From contig CAKPAA010000002.1 of the NCBI GenBank assembly GCA_934132775.1, positions 83,992 to 147,991 of the forward strand: 64,000 nt of DNA. The letters run 5' to 3'. The position numbers were made by a program, and so were the translations under genes. This document shows, one piece after another, positions 45,768 to 53,822 of this stretch; the first letter of the stretch is position 1, and each line of letters starts with the position of its first letter. Below the pieces are notes generated by a model. That model did not search any database and was not told where the DNA came from. It saw only the letters and a list, made by a program, of their open reading frames with translations. The stretch comes from an uncultured Clostridia bacterium (GTDB lineage Bacteria > Bacillota > Clostridia > TANB77 > UBA1234).

Positions 45768-45812
45768 ATCAATTGCACCTCCTTTTGCACATTTTGTCAG
45801 TTTACTTACGAT

Positions 45813-45841
45813 AGTGTAGCATAATCCTTATAAAATTGCAA
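45813..45841 (-). promoter_or_regulatory. Sigma-A promoter of rpsT
   Basis: Minus-strand TTGCAA, 17-base spacer, TACACT. The first base of the 190-bp direct repeat coincides with the outer edge of this -10 box. Confidence 0.7.
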
Positions 45842-46002
45842 GCATTATTTTGCATTTTAGGCAATTTGCCAGTGCAAATTACTCTTAAAAGTTACCGATT
45901 TACAACACAATATTAGGTTAAAAATAAATTAAATTAAAAAGTATAAAACAAAATTAATTAACTAATAAACTAGGTTTTCTTCATCAAAGCAACTTTACAG
46001 CA
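45813..46002. repeat. 190-bp direct repeat, left copy (R1)
   Basis: Identical to 52843-53032 in the same orientation except for three substitutions that I can see. It contains the rpsT promoter and upstream AT-rich DNA and ends immediately before the first IS. Confidence 0.95.
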
Positions 46003-46005
46003 CGG

Positions 46006-47914
46006 AAGTTTGACACTTGTTTAATAAAAAAATCTTTGTAAGCATTGTTAATGCTTAATTTTTTTGTCAATTTTTCATTTTGCTATTGTAGTATATTGTA
46101 GTGTATTGTATAATAGTAATATACTTATTGAAAAGGAAAGGAAAAATATGAAGTTATTTATAAAACACACTAAAAACAATACATTTTTTTACATGGTTAA
46201 ATCAATTAGAATCAATGGTAAAAGCACTTCAAGAATAATTGAATGTCTTGGAAAATTAGAAGAAGTTAAAGTAAAAGCAAATGGTGAAGATCCCATTGAA
46301 TGGGCTAAAAAATATGTGTATCAAAAAACACTTGAAGAAAAAGAAAATAAAGCAACTTATTACACTAAACTTGTTGAAGGTTCTCCTTTAACAAATCAGA
46401 AAATATTTTTTAACACTGGCTATCTCTTTCTCAAAAAAATATACAAAGAATTAAAACTAGATAAAATTTGTAAACAAATATCTAAAAAATATAAATTTGA
46501 ATATGACTTAGATTCAATACTTTCTAGACTTATCTACACTAGAATTTTAGAACCTTCTTCTAAACTTTCATCTTTTGAAAGTTCAAAAAACTTTTTGGAA
46601 CAACCAAATTTTGAACTACAACATATTTATAGAGCATTAGAAGTCATTGCAAACGAAACAGAATTTATTGAAGCTGAAGTATATAAAAATAGCTTAAGTG
46701 TTGTAAATAGAAATACTAAAATTTTGTATTACGATTGCACAAATTACTTCTTTGAAACGGAACAAGCTGAAGGCTTAAAACAATACGGTGTTTCTAAAGA
46801 AAATAGACCTACCCCTATTGTACAAATGGGATTGTTTATGGATGGTAATGGTTATCCTCTTGCCTTTTGTATTAACCATGGTAATACTAATGAACAAGTA
46901 ACTTTGAAACCTCTTGAGAAAAGAATAATTGAAGATTTTGAGCTATCGCATTTTATTGTTTGTACCGATGCTGGGCTTGCTTCCAAAGAAAACAGAGCTT
47001 TAAACAATCTCCAAAATAGATCATATATTGTTACTCAATCATTAAAGAAAATCAAAGGTCACTTAAAGGAATGGGCTTTATCTACTGATGGTTGGCACAC
47101 AATAAATTCTAATACGACTATTAACCTAGAAGATATAGACAATTCTTCTTCAAACGAAACTGTTTTTTACAAAGAACGTTGGATTAAAGAAAATGGTATG
47201 GAGCAAAGACTTATTGTTTCTTACTCTCCTAAATATGCAGCATATCAAAAAAATATTAGAAATGGACAAGTTATTCGTGCTGAAAATATGATTGAGAAAC
47301 CTAGTTCTGTTACAAAGAAAAAAATTAACGACCCAAAAAGATTTATCTCTTCCACTTACATTACTGGTGACGGTGAAATAGCTGATTCTAAAAAACTTAC
47401 CCTTAACATTGAGGCAATAAATGAAGAAGCTATGTTTGATGGCTTTTATGCTGTTTGCACTACTCTTGAAGATGACATTGAAGAAATAATAAAAGTAAAC
47501 AAACGCAGATGGGAAATCGAAGAATCGTTTAGAATATTAAAAACTGAATTTAAATCAAGACCTGTTTATCTTAAAAATGACGACAGAATCAAAGCTCATT
47601 TTACTACTTGTTTCTTATCTTTACTGATTTATAGAATTTTAGAAAATAAGCTAGATTATAAGTACACAAGTTGTGAAATTATTTCTACACTTAAAGAAAT
47701 GAACTTTTATGAAATTGCTGGTGAGGGCTATGTGCCAACATATACCAGAACATTACTCACAGACGCTTTGCATGATACTTTTAAATTTAGAACAGATTTA
47801 GAAATAATATCAAAAAAAGATTTAAAAAAAATATCTAAATATCTTTATGACACGCATTTTCAAAAAGCTGTAACCGTTGTATAGCAACGATTACAGCTTT
47901 TAACTGTCAAACTC
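46006..47914 (+). mobile_element. IS1634-like insertion sequence, copy 1
   Basis: Terminal inverted repeats of about nine bases: AGTTTGACA at the left and TGTCAAACT at the right. One transposase gene lies between; a hairpin (AAAGCTGTAA..TTACAGCTTTT, about 47864-47901) near the right end works as terminator. Both copies share CGG before the left end and C after the right, so the exact edges may be a few bases further out. Bases 46006-47499 are nearly identical to 50921-52414; beyond that the copies diverge. Confidence 0.9.
46148..47884 (+). CDS. IS1634-family DDE transposase, copy 1
   Basis: A 578-residue IS4/IS1634-type transposase. Catalytic residues are visible: D196 in YYDCTNYFFE, D274 in VCTDAGLAS, and a glutamate near 458 in RRWEIEESFRILK. 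The N-terminus MKLFIKHTKNNTFFYMVKS is typical of the group. The ATG at 46148 follows AAGGAAAAAT; the 28-codon longer frame begins in the IS leader. The gene is full length and apparently intact. The C-terminal ~75 residues differ from copy 2. Confidence 0.92.
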   Translation: MKLFIKHTKNNTFFYMVKSIRINGKSTSRIIECLGKLEEVKVKANGEDPIEWAKKYVYQKTLEEKENKATYYTKLVEGSPLTNQKIFFNTGYLFLKKIYKELKLDKICKQISKKYKFEYDLDSILSRLIYTRILEPSSKLSSFESSKNFLEQPNFELQHIYRALEVIANETEFIEAEVYKNSLSVVNRNTKILYYDCTNYFFETEQAEGLKQYGVSKENRPTPIVQMGLFMDGNGYPLAFCINHGNTNEQVTLKPLEKRIIEDFELSHFIVCTDAGLASKENRALNNLQNRSYIVTQSLKKIKGHLKEWALSTDGWHTINSNTTINLEDIDNSSSNETVFYKERWIKENGMEQRLIVSYSPKYAAYQKNIRNGQVIRAENMIEKPSSVTKKKINDPKRFISSTYITGDGEIADSKKLTLNIEAINEEAMFDGFYAVCTTLEDDIEEIIKVNKRRWEIEESFRILKTEFKSRPVYLKNDDRIKAHFTTCFLSLLIYRILENKLDYKYTSCEIISTLKEMNFYEIAGEGYVPTYTRTLLTDALHDTFKFRTDLEIISKKDLKKISKYLYDTHFQKAVTVV

Positions 47915-47946
47915 AGGAATATAATAGAAAATATTGTCAATCTTAC

Positions 47947-47975
47947 TTGAATTACTTTTTTCTATATAATATAAT
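47947..47975 (+). promoter_or_regulatory. Promoter of the kinase-like gene
   Basis: TTGAAT (47947-47952), 17-base spacer, TATAAT (47970-47975), about 20 bases before the start. Confidence 0.75.
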
Positions 47976-47996
47976 TTTTTTGGAAGGGGGATTTTT

Positions 47997-48590
47997 ATGG
48001 CTAACTCGAAAATCATTATTGTCGAAGGTGCACAAGGTGCTGGGAAAACAACCATTACTGACTTTATCAAAAATAACATTCCACACACAAACCTATACCG
48101 TCTAAACGGCACATCAGATAGTACTGCTTGCGGTAAAGCAAAAGCTCAGACAATGTACATAAATCTTTTAAATTATATGAAGACTTTGGAAAACGCAAGT
48201 ATCAATCTATTATTTGATAGGACATTTTTTTCGGAAGAAGTTTACTGTAGACTAGGTTTCAAAGAATACTCTTTTACAGATGTATACGAAGAACTTTTAG
48301 AAACTCTTAATCAAATGGATTTTGATATTTATTATATAACACTATATTTGCATGATGAAAACGAATATGAAAAACGTCTGCAAAGAGCTGATAAGGCAGA
48401 TAATACCAAATATTCTCATTTTAACAAAGCTAACAGTATAAACCAACAACGCACATATCTTGAGCTAGCAGACGAAGTCGCAACTAAATGCCCAAGAATT
48501 CATGTAATCAAACTTGATAATATGGAAGCTTTAGAAAAAACTGAAGCGTTTTTAAAGGAATTACTTTTACAAAAATTATGGGTAAAATAA
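47997..48590 (+). CDS. Deoxynucleoside/thymidylate kinase-like P-loop protein
   Basis: A 197-residue P-loop kinase. Walker A GAQGAGKTT (residues 11-19), a LLFDRTFFSEEVYCRLG string in the place of the nucleoside-kinase DR motif, and a lid-like EKRLQRADKADN are present. Closest types are thymidylate kinase and deoxynucleoside kinase; the substrate cannot be fixed. SD GGAAGGGGG. It is cargo of the IS-bounded block and has its own promoter and terminator. The clearly housekeeping nucleotide kinases are elsewhere, so it may serve salvage or the mobile element. Confidence 0.75.
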   Translation: MANSKIIIVEGAQGAGKTTITDFIKNNIPHTNLYRLNGTSDSTACGKAKAQTMYINLLNYMKTLENASINLLFDRTFFSEEVYCRLGFKEYSFTDVYEELLETLNQMDFDIYYITLYLHDENEYEKRLQRADKADNTKYSHFNKANSINQQRTYLELADEVATKCPRIHVIKLDNMEALEKTEAFLKELLLQKLWVK

Positions 48591-48631
48591 AGAGCATAAG
48601 TTAGAAGAAATCAAACTTATGCTCTTTTTTA
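48591..48631 (+). terminator. Terminator of the kinase-like gene
   Basis: A 12-bp perfect stem, AGAGCATAAGTT with AACTTATGCTCT, followed by TTTTT. Confidence 0.92.
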
Positions 48632-48684
48632 TCCCATCCAAAAAATAAAGTAATCACTGTTTTACAAACATTTTGATGTGATTA

Positions 48685-48720
48685 TAAAAAATGTGTAAGC
48701 TAAAAAATTTAAACTTACAC
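48685..48720 (-). terminator. Terminator of the two-gene cargo operon
   Basis: GTGTAAG (48693-48699) pairs with CTTACAC (48714-48720); on the minus strand ATTTTTT follows. Confidence 0.8.
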
Positions 48721-48783
48721 ACTATACCTTACACTCTCAACCATAATTGTAGACGCTTTAACAATGAACTTCATCAGTTTAAT

Positions 48784-49182
48784 TTAATTCTCTTTGCCTA
48801 ATTTTTGTCTCATTAAAATTATTTTATTCTTATAGCTATCTATACTTGTTTCAAGTTTTTTTATTTGGTTTTCATATAATAATTCAAGTTTTCTTTTTTG
48901 TTCTGCGGTCAAATCTTTAGTTAATCTATACGCGTTCTCCTCGTTTATTCCAATTCTTTCTAGCTCATTTTGAATTTTTAGTAATTTAGTAATATCCGTA
49001 TCGCCACTTCCGTCATTAACTAAATCAAATACTGGTTTGTTTGTATTTTTATATTCAATATCACCTTGCGAAATATCACGTGTCTTATCCTTACTAAAAA
49101 TCTTTCTAAAAAAGCTTGCAATCTTTGCAAACAAGCCTTTATTTTGAACAACTTGTAAATTTGTTTCTACTGAATTTGTCAT
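48784..49182 (-). CDS. Unrecognised 132-residue protein of the IS-bounded cargo
   Basis: Not recognised. The N-terminal half has a short amphipathic, aromatic/basic helix (GLFAKIASFFRKIFSKDK), a possible membrane-surface anchor. An acidic linker and then a predicted coiled coil (about residues 65-128, with AEQKRKLELLYENQIKKLETSIDS) follow. SD AGGAGG precedes the ATG. It lies 15 nt after the 475-residue gene, so the two are one operon and may act together. Confidence 0.7.
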   Translation of the reverse strand: MTNSVETNLQVVQNKGLFAKIASFFRKIFSKDKTRDISQGDIEYKNTNKPVFDLVNDGSGDTDITKLLKIQNELERIGINEENAYRLTKDLTAEQKRKLELLYENQIKKLETSIDSYKNKIILMRQKLGKEN

Positions 49183-49197
49183 TTGTACCTCCTATTT

Positions 49198-50625
49198 TTA
49201 ATCATCAAAAGATTTGTCTTGCTCAGGAAGTTGCTTTTCATAAGCTTTTGCTAATTCCACAGTCTGAGCTTTTTTATCTTCTAACTCTACTTTCTTTTTC
49301 GCAGCTGAAACTATATTTTCTACAAACTTATTCTTTCTATCTGAAGACATAATAGTTTTTAATTCTTCTAACATTGTTTCAGGAGTATGTCCTTCAATCT
49401 TAAAGTTAGGATTTTTAGGTCCACCAGCAACAATCAAATCTCCATCTGGATTAACAAAAACTCCAGACGTTTTTTCGTCTATTCTATATTGTTCAACCAA
49501 TTGTTTTCCATATTCCAAAATTTCTGCTGGCAACTTCATGCCAGGTTTGCAAGAAATAGCAAATGTTACACCATCAGGATTACCATCTTTATCTAAATGT
49601 TGATTTGTAGAAGCATAATATGGTATTCCCATTTCGTATGCAACACCTGAACCTGCTACAATCTGTTCTGGCGATAACACAACTTTCTCACCGTTAGGCA
49701 ACTCTGCTGTATATTTGTTTATCTTTTCTACTGCAGCATCTATTACCTTTTGCTGTTTTTCATGTGCTTGCATTAGACCATATTTTTCTAACTGTTCGTC
49801 CGTCAAAGTTTTATCCAACAATTCATTTTCAGCTAGTTTAAATGCTTGCTCACCAGACAAATATCTAACTAATGCCAAACCACTTCTACTATCCAAAGCA
49901 CTGACACGTGCAGGTCTAGTATCTGCCAATTCACATATTTGCTCTGGAACATAAATACCTATTTTACTTAAAGATTGGCACGCAGATTTTACACCGTTTT
50001 TAGGGTCACCATCAATAACAATTGTATTTTTATCCTCATCAATTTTGTTTCCAATATGTCCTCCAGTATCAATATTTATACAACCCTCTTTTACTTGACC
50101 TGCAGGAACTCTTTCAACATTCAAATTTTCACCTTGTTGCAATACTCCCATTTTCTTTAAGAATTTTTCAAGTGCATATATTGAAGATTTATTATCCAAG
50201 TCATCTCCAAAATGAGTAACAATCGTTTTAGCTTCTTTAATTTTTTCTAGTAAAGCTTCTTTTTCCTTAGGTAAAGTATGAAAATGTACTTCTCCATCAC
50301 CGCCTATTGAAAAATTAGCAGCTTCATTACCATACAAAGATCCACTAAATTCTCCGCGCTCATTAAACCCCATTTGTGACGTCAAAAAATAATCATCTGA
50401 CTGCGCTTCCTCGTCATATCCTAAAACCGATGATGTAATAACCTCACGCTCACCATCAGAATTATTGATTTTAGATATTGTGACATGCTCCAATGGATTA
50501 CCTGTATTATATGTAATTCCCTTCTCGATAAATTCTTTAATTCCTTCCTCTGGCATACTGCATAAGTATGGTATCTTATTCCAATTTTCTTTTACATATG
50601 CTAACAAATCTTCTCTAGTATTCAT
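49198..50625 (-). CDS. Unrecognised 475-residue protein of the IS-bounded cargo
   Basis: Not recognised with confidence. Acidic and histidine strings stand out: VHFHTLP, VTHFGDDLDNKSSIYALEKFL, INIDTGGHIGNK, IVIDGDP, ICELADTRPARVSALDSRSGLALVRYL, then AGSGVAYEMGIPYYAS and GVFVNPDGDLIVAGGPKNPNF. The first four recall the spaced Asp/His metal sites of DHH-type phosphoesterases, but the canonical DHH triad is absent. No signal peptide or membrane helix. ATG at 50625 follows AAAGGAGAG; the 12-codon longer frame is rejected. Promoter at 50675-50702. Confidence 0.7.
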   Translation of the reverse strand: MNTREDLLAYVKENWNKIPYLCSMPEEGIKEFIEKGITYNTGNPLEHVTISKINNSDGEREVITSSVLGYDEEAQSDDYFLTSQMGFNERGEFSGSLYGNEAANFSIGGDGEVHFHTLPKEKEALLEKIKEAKTIVTHFGDDLDNKSSIYALEKFLKKMGVLQQGENLNVERVPAGQVKEGCINIDTGGHIGNKIDEDKNTIVIDGDPKNGVKSACQSLSKIGIYVPEQICELADTRPARVSALDSRSGLALVRYLSGEQAFKLAENELLDKTLTDEQLEKYGLMQAHEKQQKVIDAAVEKINKYTAELPNGEKVVLSPEQIVAGSGVAYEMGIPYYASTNQHLDKDGNPDGVTFAISCKPGMKLPAEILEYGKQLVEQYRIDEKTSGVFVNPDGDLIVAGGPKNPNFKIEGHTPETMLEELKTIMSSDRKNKFVENIVSAAKKKVELEDKKAQTVELAKAYEKQLPEQDKSFDD

Positions 50626-50674
50626 ATATACTCTCCTTTCTTTATTTTTTACAACACGCAATTACTTGATTATA

Positions 50675-50702
50675 ATTTTATCATATTAAAAATAAAAATC
50701 AA
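50675..50702 (-). promoter_or_regulatory. Promoter of the two-gene cargo operon
   Basis: Minus-strand TTGATT (50697-50702), 16-base spacer, TAAAAT (50675-50680), divergent from the xre fragment. Confidence 0.6.
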
Positions 50703-50739
50703 TAATTGATTTCTTTGTATTTATTTAATTTAAACAAGA

Positions 50740-50800
50740 GATACCGAATCGTTTATAGTCTTGTTAAATAGACTATTCGTATCATTTTTCTTGCTATAAT
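50740..50800 (+). promoter_or_regulatory. Palindromic operator and -10 box before the truncated xre
   Basis: GATACCGAAT...ATAGTC (50740-50760) is repeated inverted as GACTATTCGTATC (50771-50783), directly upstream of TATAAT (50795-50800). It is a likely binding site for the truncated XRE regulator or a relative, between two divergent transcription units. Confidence 0.55.
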
Positions 50801-50835
50801 TTTCAAGAGATGAAAGTTATAAAAGAGGTGATATA

Positions 50836-50928
50836 ATGCTACTATCTGAAGCAGTTAAAGAAAGAATAAAATACTTTCTAGATAAAAAAGAAATGACCCT
50901 TTGGGATTTATACAAATCGGAAGTTTGA
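50836..50928 (+). pseudogene. XRE-type regulator truncated by IS copy 2
   Basis: ATG after GAGGTG opens a frame reading MLLSEAVKERIKYFLDKKEM then TLWDLYK, the first helices of a Cro/CI-type HTH (VKxRIxxLLxxxxMTLWxLYK type). It runs into the IS end at about 50918-50921 and stops at 50928 inside the inverted repeat. No continuation is found beyond the right end of the IS, where the rpsT-upstream repeat begins instead. Confidence 0.8.
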
Positions 50929-52839
50929 CACTTGTTTAATAAAAAAATCTTTGTAAGCATTGTTAATGCTTAATTTTTTTGTCATTTTTTCATTTTGCTA
51001 TTGTAGTATATTGTAGCGTATTGTATAATAGTAATATACTTATTGAAAAGGAAAGGAAAAATATGAAGTTATCTATAAAACACACTAAAAACAATACATT
51101 TTTTTACATGGTTAAATCAATTAGAATCAATGGTAAAAGCACTTCAAGAATAATTGAATGTCTTGGAAAATTAGAAGAAGTTAAAGTAAAAGCAAATGGT
51201 GAAGATCCCATTGAATGGGCTAAAAAATATGTGTATCAAAAAACACTTGAAGAAAAAGAAAATAAAGCAACTTATTACACTAAACTTGTTGAAGGTTCTC
51301 CTTTAACAAATCAGAAAATATTTTTTAACACTGGCTATCTCTTTCTCAAAAAAATATACAAAGAATTAAAACTAGATAAAATTTGTAAACAAATATCTAA
51401 AAAATATAAATTTGAATATGACTTAGATTCAATACTTTCTAGACTTATCTACACTAGAATTTTAGAACCTTCTTCTAAACTTTCATCTTTTGAAAGTTCA
51501 AAAAACTTTTTGGAACAACCAAATTTTGAACTACAACATATTTATAGAGCATTAGAAGTCATTGCAAACGAAACAGAATTTATTGAAGCTGAAGTATATA
51601 AAAATAGCTTAAGTGTTGTAAATAGAAATACTAAAATTTTGTATTACGATTGCACAAATTACTTCTTTGAAACGGAACAAGCTGAAGGCTTAAAACAATA
51701 CGGTGTTTCTAAAGAAAATAGACCTACCCCTATTGTACAAATGGGATTGTTTATGGATGGTAATGGTTATCCTCTTGCCTTTTGTATTAACCATGGTAAT
51801 ACTAATGAACAAGTAACTTTGAAACCTCTTGAGAAAAGAATAATTGAAGATTTTGAGCTATCGCATTTTATTGTTTGTACCGATGCTGGGCTTGCTTCCA
51901 AAGAAAACAGAGCTTTAAACAATCTCCAAAATAGATCATATATTGTTACTCAATCATTAAAGAAAATCAAAGGTCACTTAAAGGAATGGGCTTTATCTAC
52001 TGATGGTTGGCACACAATAAATTCTAATACGACTATTAACCTAGAAGATATAGACAATTCTTCTTCAAACGAAACTGTTTTTTACAAAGAACGTTGGATT
52101 AAAGAAAATGGTATGGAGCAAAGACTTATTGTTTCTTACTCTCCTAAATATGCAGCATATCAAAAAAATATTAGAAATGGACAAGTTATTCGTGCTGAAA
52201 ATATGATTGAGAAACCTAGTTCTGTTACAAAGAAAAAAATTAACGACCCAAAAAGATTTATCTCTTCCACTTACATTACTGGTGACGGTGAAATAGCTGA
52301 TTCTAAAAAACTTACCCTTAACATTGAGGCAATAAATGAAGAAGCTATGTTTGATGGCTTTTATGCTGTTTGCACTACTCTTGAAGATGACATTGAAGAA
52401 ATAATAAAAGTAAATAAACGTAGATGGGAAATTGAAGAATCTTTTAGAATATTAAAAACTGAATTTAAATCTAGACCTGTTTATCTTAAAAATGATGACA
52501 GAATTAAAGTTCATTTTACCACTTGTTTCTTGTCTTTACTTATTTATAGAATACTTGAAAATAAGTTGGATTATAAATTCTCTATTAGTAAAATCATTTC
52601 TACGTTACAAAGTATGAATTCATTGAAAATAGATGGATTAGGTTATAAACAAATATTTGAATCTAGTACAATTGTAAATGCTTTGTGTGATTTGTTAGAT
52701 GTTCAATTAAATACAGATTTTATTTCAAACAAAAATATGAAAAAAATAATAAACAAATTATAAATTTAAAGAATATACTACATTTTCAAAAGCTGTAATT
52801 GCTGTGGCACAACAATTACAGCTTTTAACTGTCAAACTC
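50921..52839 (+). mobile_element. IS1634-like insertion sequence, copy 2
   Basis: Left end AAGTTTGACA inside the xre gene, right end TGTCAAACT abutting the second 190-bp repeat. A near-identical copy of the first ~1494 bases of copy 1; the 3' third is diverged, including the terminator loop (GCTGTGGCACAAC in place of CCGTTGTATAGC). Confidence 0.9.
51063..52763 (+). CDS. IS1634-family DDE transposase, copy 2
   Basis: A 566-residue transposase with the same catalytic residues as copy 1. The only clear N-terminal difference is S for F at residue 4. From codon 451 silent changes become frequent, and from about residue 507 the protein differs outright (ends MKKIINKL). It therefore has the C-terminus of a related but distinct IS. 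Apparently intact. Confidence 0.92.
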   Translation: MKLSIKHTKNNTFFYMVKSIRINGKSTSRIIECLGKLEEVKVKANGEDPIEWAKKYVYQKTLEEKENKATYYTKLVEGSPLTNQKIFFNTGYLFLKKIYKELKLDKICKQISKKYKFEYDLDSILSRLIYTRILEPSSKLSSFESSKNFLEQPNFELQHIYRALEVIANETEFIEAEVYKNSLSVVNRNTKILYYDCTNYFFETEQAEGLKQYGVSKENRPTPIVQMGLFMDGNGYPLAFCINHGNTNEQVTLKPLEKRIIEDFELSHFIVCTDAGLASKENRALNNLQNRSYIVTQSLKKIKGHLKEWALSTDGWHTINSNTTINLEDIDNSSSNETVFYKERWIKENGMEQRLIVSYSPKYAAYQKNIRNGQVIRAENMIEKPSSVTKKKINDPKRFISSTYITGDGEIADSKKLTLNIEAINEEAMFDGFYAVCTTLEDDIEEIIKVNKRRWEIEESFRILKTEFKSRPVYLKNDDRIKVHFTTCFLSLLIYRILENKLDYKFSISKIISTLQSMNSLKIDGLGYKQIFESSTIVNALCDLLDVQLNTDFISNKNMKKIINKL

Positions 52840-52842
52840 GAG

Positions 52843-53032
52843 AGTGTAGCATAATCCTTATAAAATTGCAAGCATTATTTTACATTTTAGGCAATTTGCC
52901 AGTGCAAATTACTCTTAAAAGTTACCGATTTACAACACGATATTAGGTTAAAAATAAATTAAATTAAAAAGTATAAAACAAAATTAATTAACTAATAAAC
53001 TAGGGTTTCTTCATCAAAGCAACTTTACAGCA
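52843..53032. repeat. 190-bp direct repeat, right copy (R2)
   Basis: Second copy of the rpsT-upstream sequence (see R1). It includes the rpsT promoter (TTGCAA-17-TACACT) pointing left, into the 3' end of IS copy 2. Of the gene-free stretch 52764-53410, the part after 53032 is AT-rich with no gene seen before the promoter at 53349. Confidence 0.95.
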
Positions 53033-53348
53033 TTAAAACTACTTTAATACTATCTATCTAATTACATTTTTGAGCACTAAAAGAATTACGTACTAGCGAA
53101 TGCATAAATTTCCACAATGTTATTTTAGTTGCATATTTCAGTTAGTCTGTTTAACTATCTTCAGTGTAATTTATATTCTCTTTTGCTATCTTCCCTAGTG
53201 TTTTAAGATTTTAATAAATTTTTCTCCTTTATTTCTTGTTTTTTCCACATAAAAAAATTCAAAAAATATTATTTTCGTAAACTAATTATTTCCGTAGCGT
53301 TTTGTCCATTAGTTCCTTTATTTTCAAGCATTTGCTATTACTTTTAAG

Positions 53349-53377
53349 TTGATTTTTATGGTTTACGGTGCTATAAT
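53349..53377 (+). promoter_or_regulatory. Promoter of the 86-residue membrane protein gene
   Basis: TTGATT (53349-53354), 17-base spacer, TATAAT (53372-53377). Confidence 0.75.
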
Positions 53378-53410
53378 TATGTTATACAAAGTGAACAGGA
53401 GATGATTCCT

Positions 53411-53671
53411 ATGGTAAATAATATTGTAAATAAATTAAATTCTATAAATGGATATTCTAAAAAGATTATTATTATTGCTTCTATTGTTTCATTGACATTG
53501 TGTCTTTCTGGTGCTGGAATTATTGCATATAATTCTTTTAATGGCTCAACTATGGCTATGCACACACTTGGTTCTACAATGATTTATTCTGCCATTGTTT
53601 TATTTGCCCAGTTTGTTATTGGAAGCCTAGTTATCGATTTCATAAATGCTTTAATACATAACAATGAATAG
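53411..53671 (+). CDS. Small two-helix membrane protein
   Basis: An 86-residue protein with two hydrophobic segments (about 18-40 and 50-78), the first reading IIIIASIVSLTLCLSGAGII and the second SAIVLFAQFVIGSLVIDF. Both ends appear cytoplasmic and charged. I do not recognise a family. The ATG at 53411 is nine bases after AGGAG, whereas the ATG at 53402 abuts the SD. It has a good promoter and its own terminator, so it is probably a real single-gene unit. Confidence 0.7.
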   Translation: MVNNIVNKLNSINGYSKKIIIIASIVSLTLCLSGAGIIAYNSFNGSTMAMHTLGSTMIYSAIVLFAQFVIGSLVIDFINALIHNNE

Positions 53672-53710
53672 AAGTCTGACATAATTTTTAAATTTTATAC
53701 TTAACTATTT

Positions 53711-53757
53711 AAGAACCATTTTAAAGTTGGCGTTTTGCCTACTTTAAGATGGTTCTT
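53711..53757. terminator. Terminator between the small membrane protein and ogg
   Basis: A 17-base stem with one mismatch: AAGAACCATTTTAAAGT with ACTTTAAGATGGTTCTT; T-rich on the plus side. It lies between convergent genes and may serve both. Confidence 0.8.
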
Positions 53758-53822
53758 TTCACTTCATTTTGGTATATGCTACAAAAAACTTCTTCTTTAT
53801 GTAGTAATTCCTTAGAAAATCT

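Noticed and set aside
53033..53348. Possible replication origin at the change of gene direction
   Set aside because: Genes do point away from this area and two near-matches to a DnaA box occur, but there is no cluster of boxes and no dnaA, dnaN, rnpA or gid genes.
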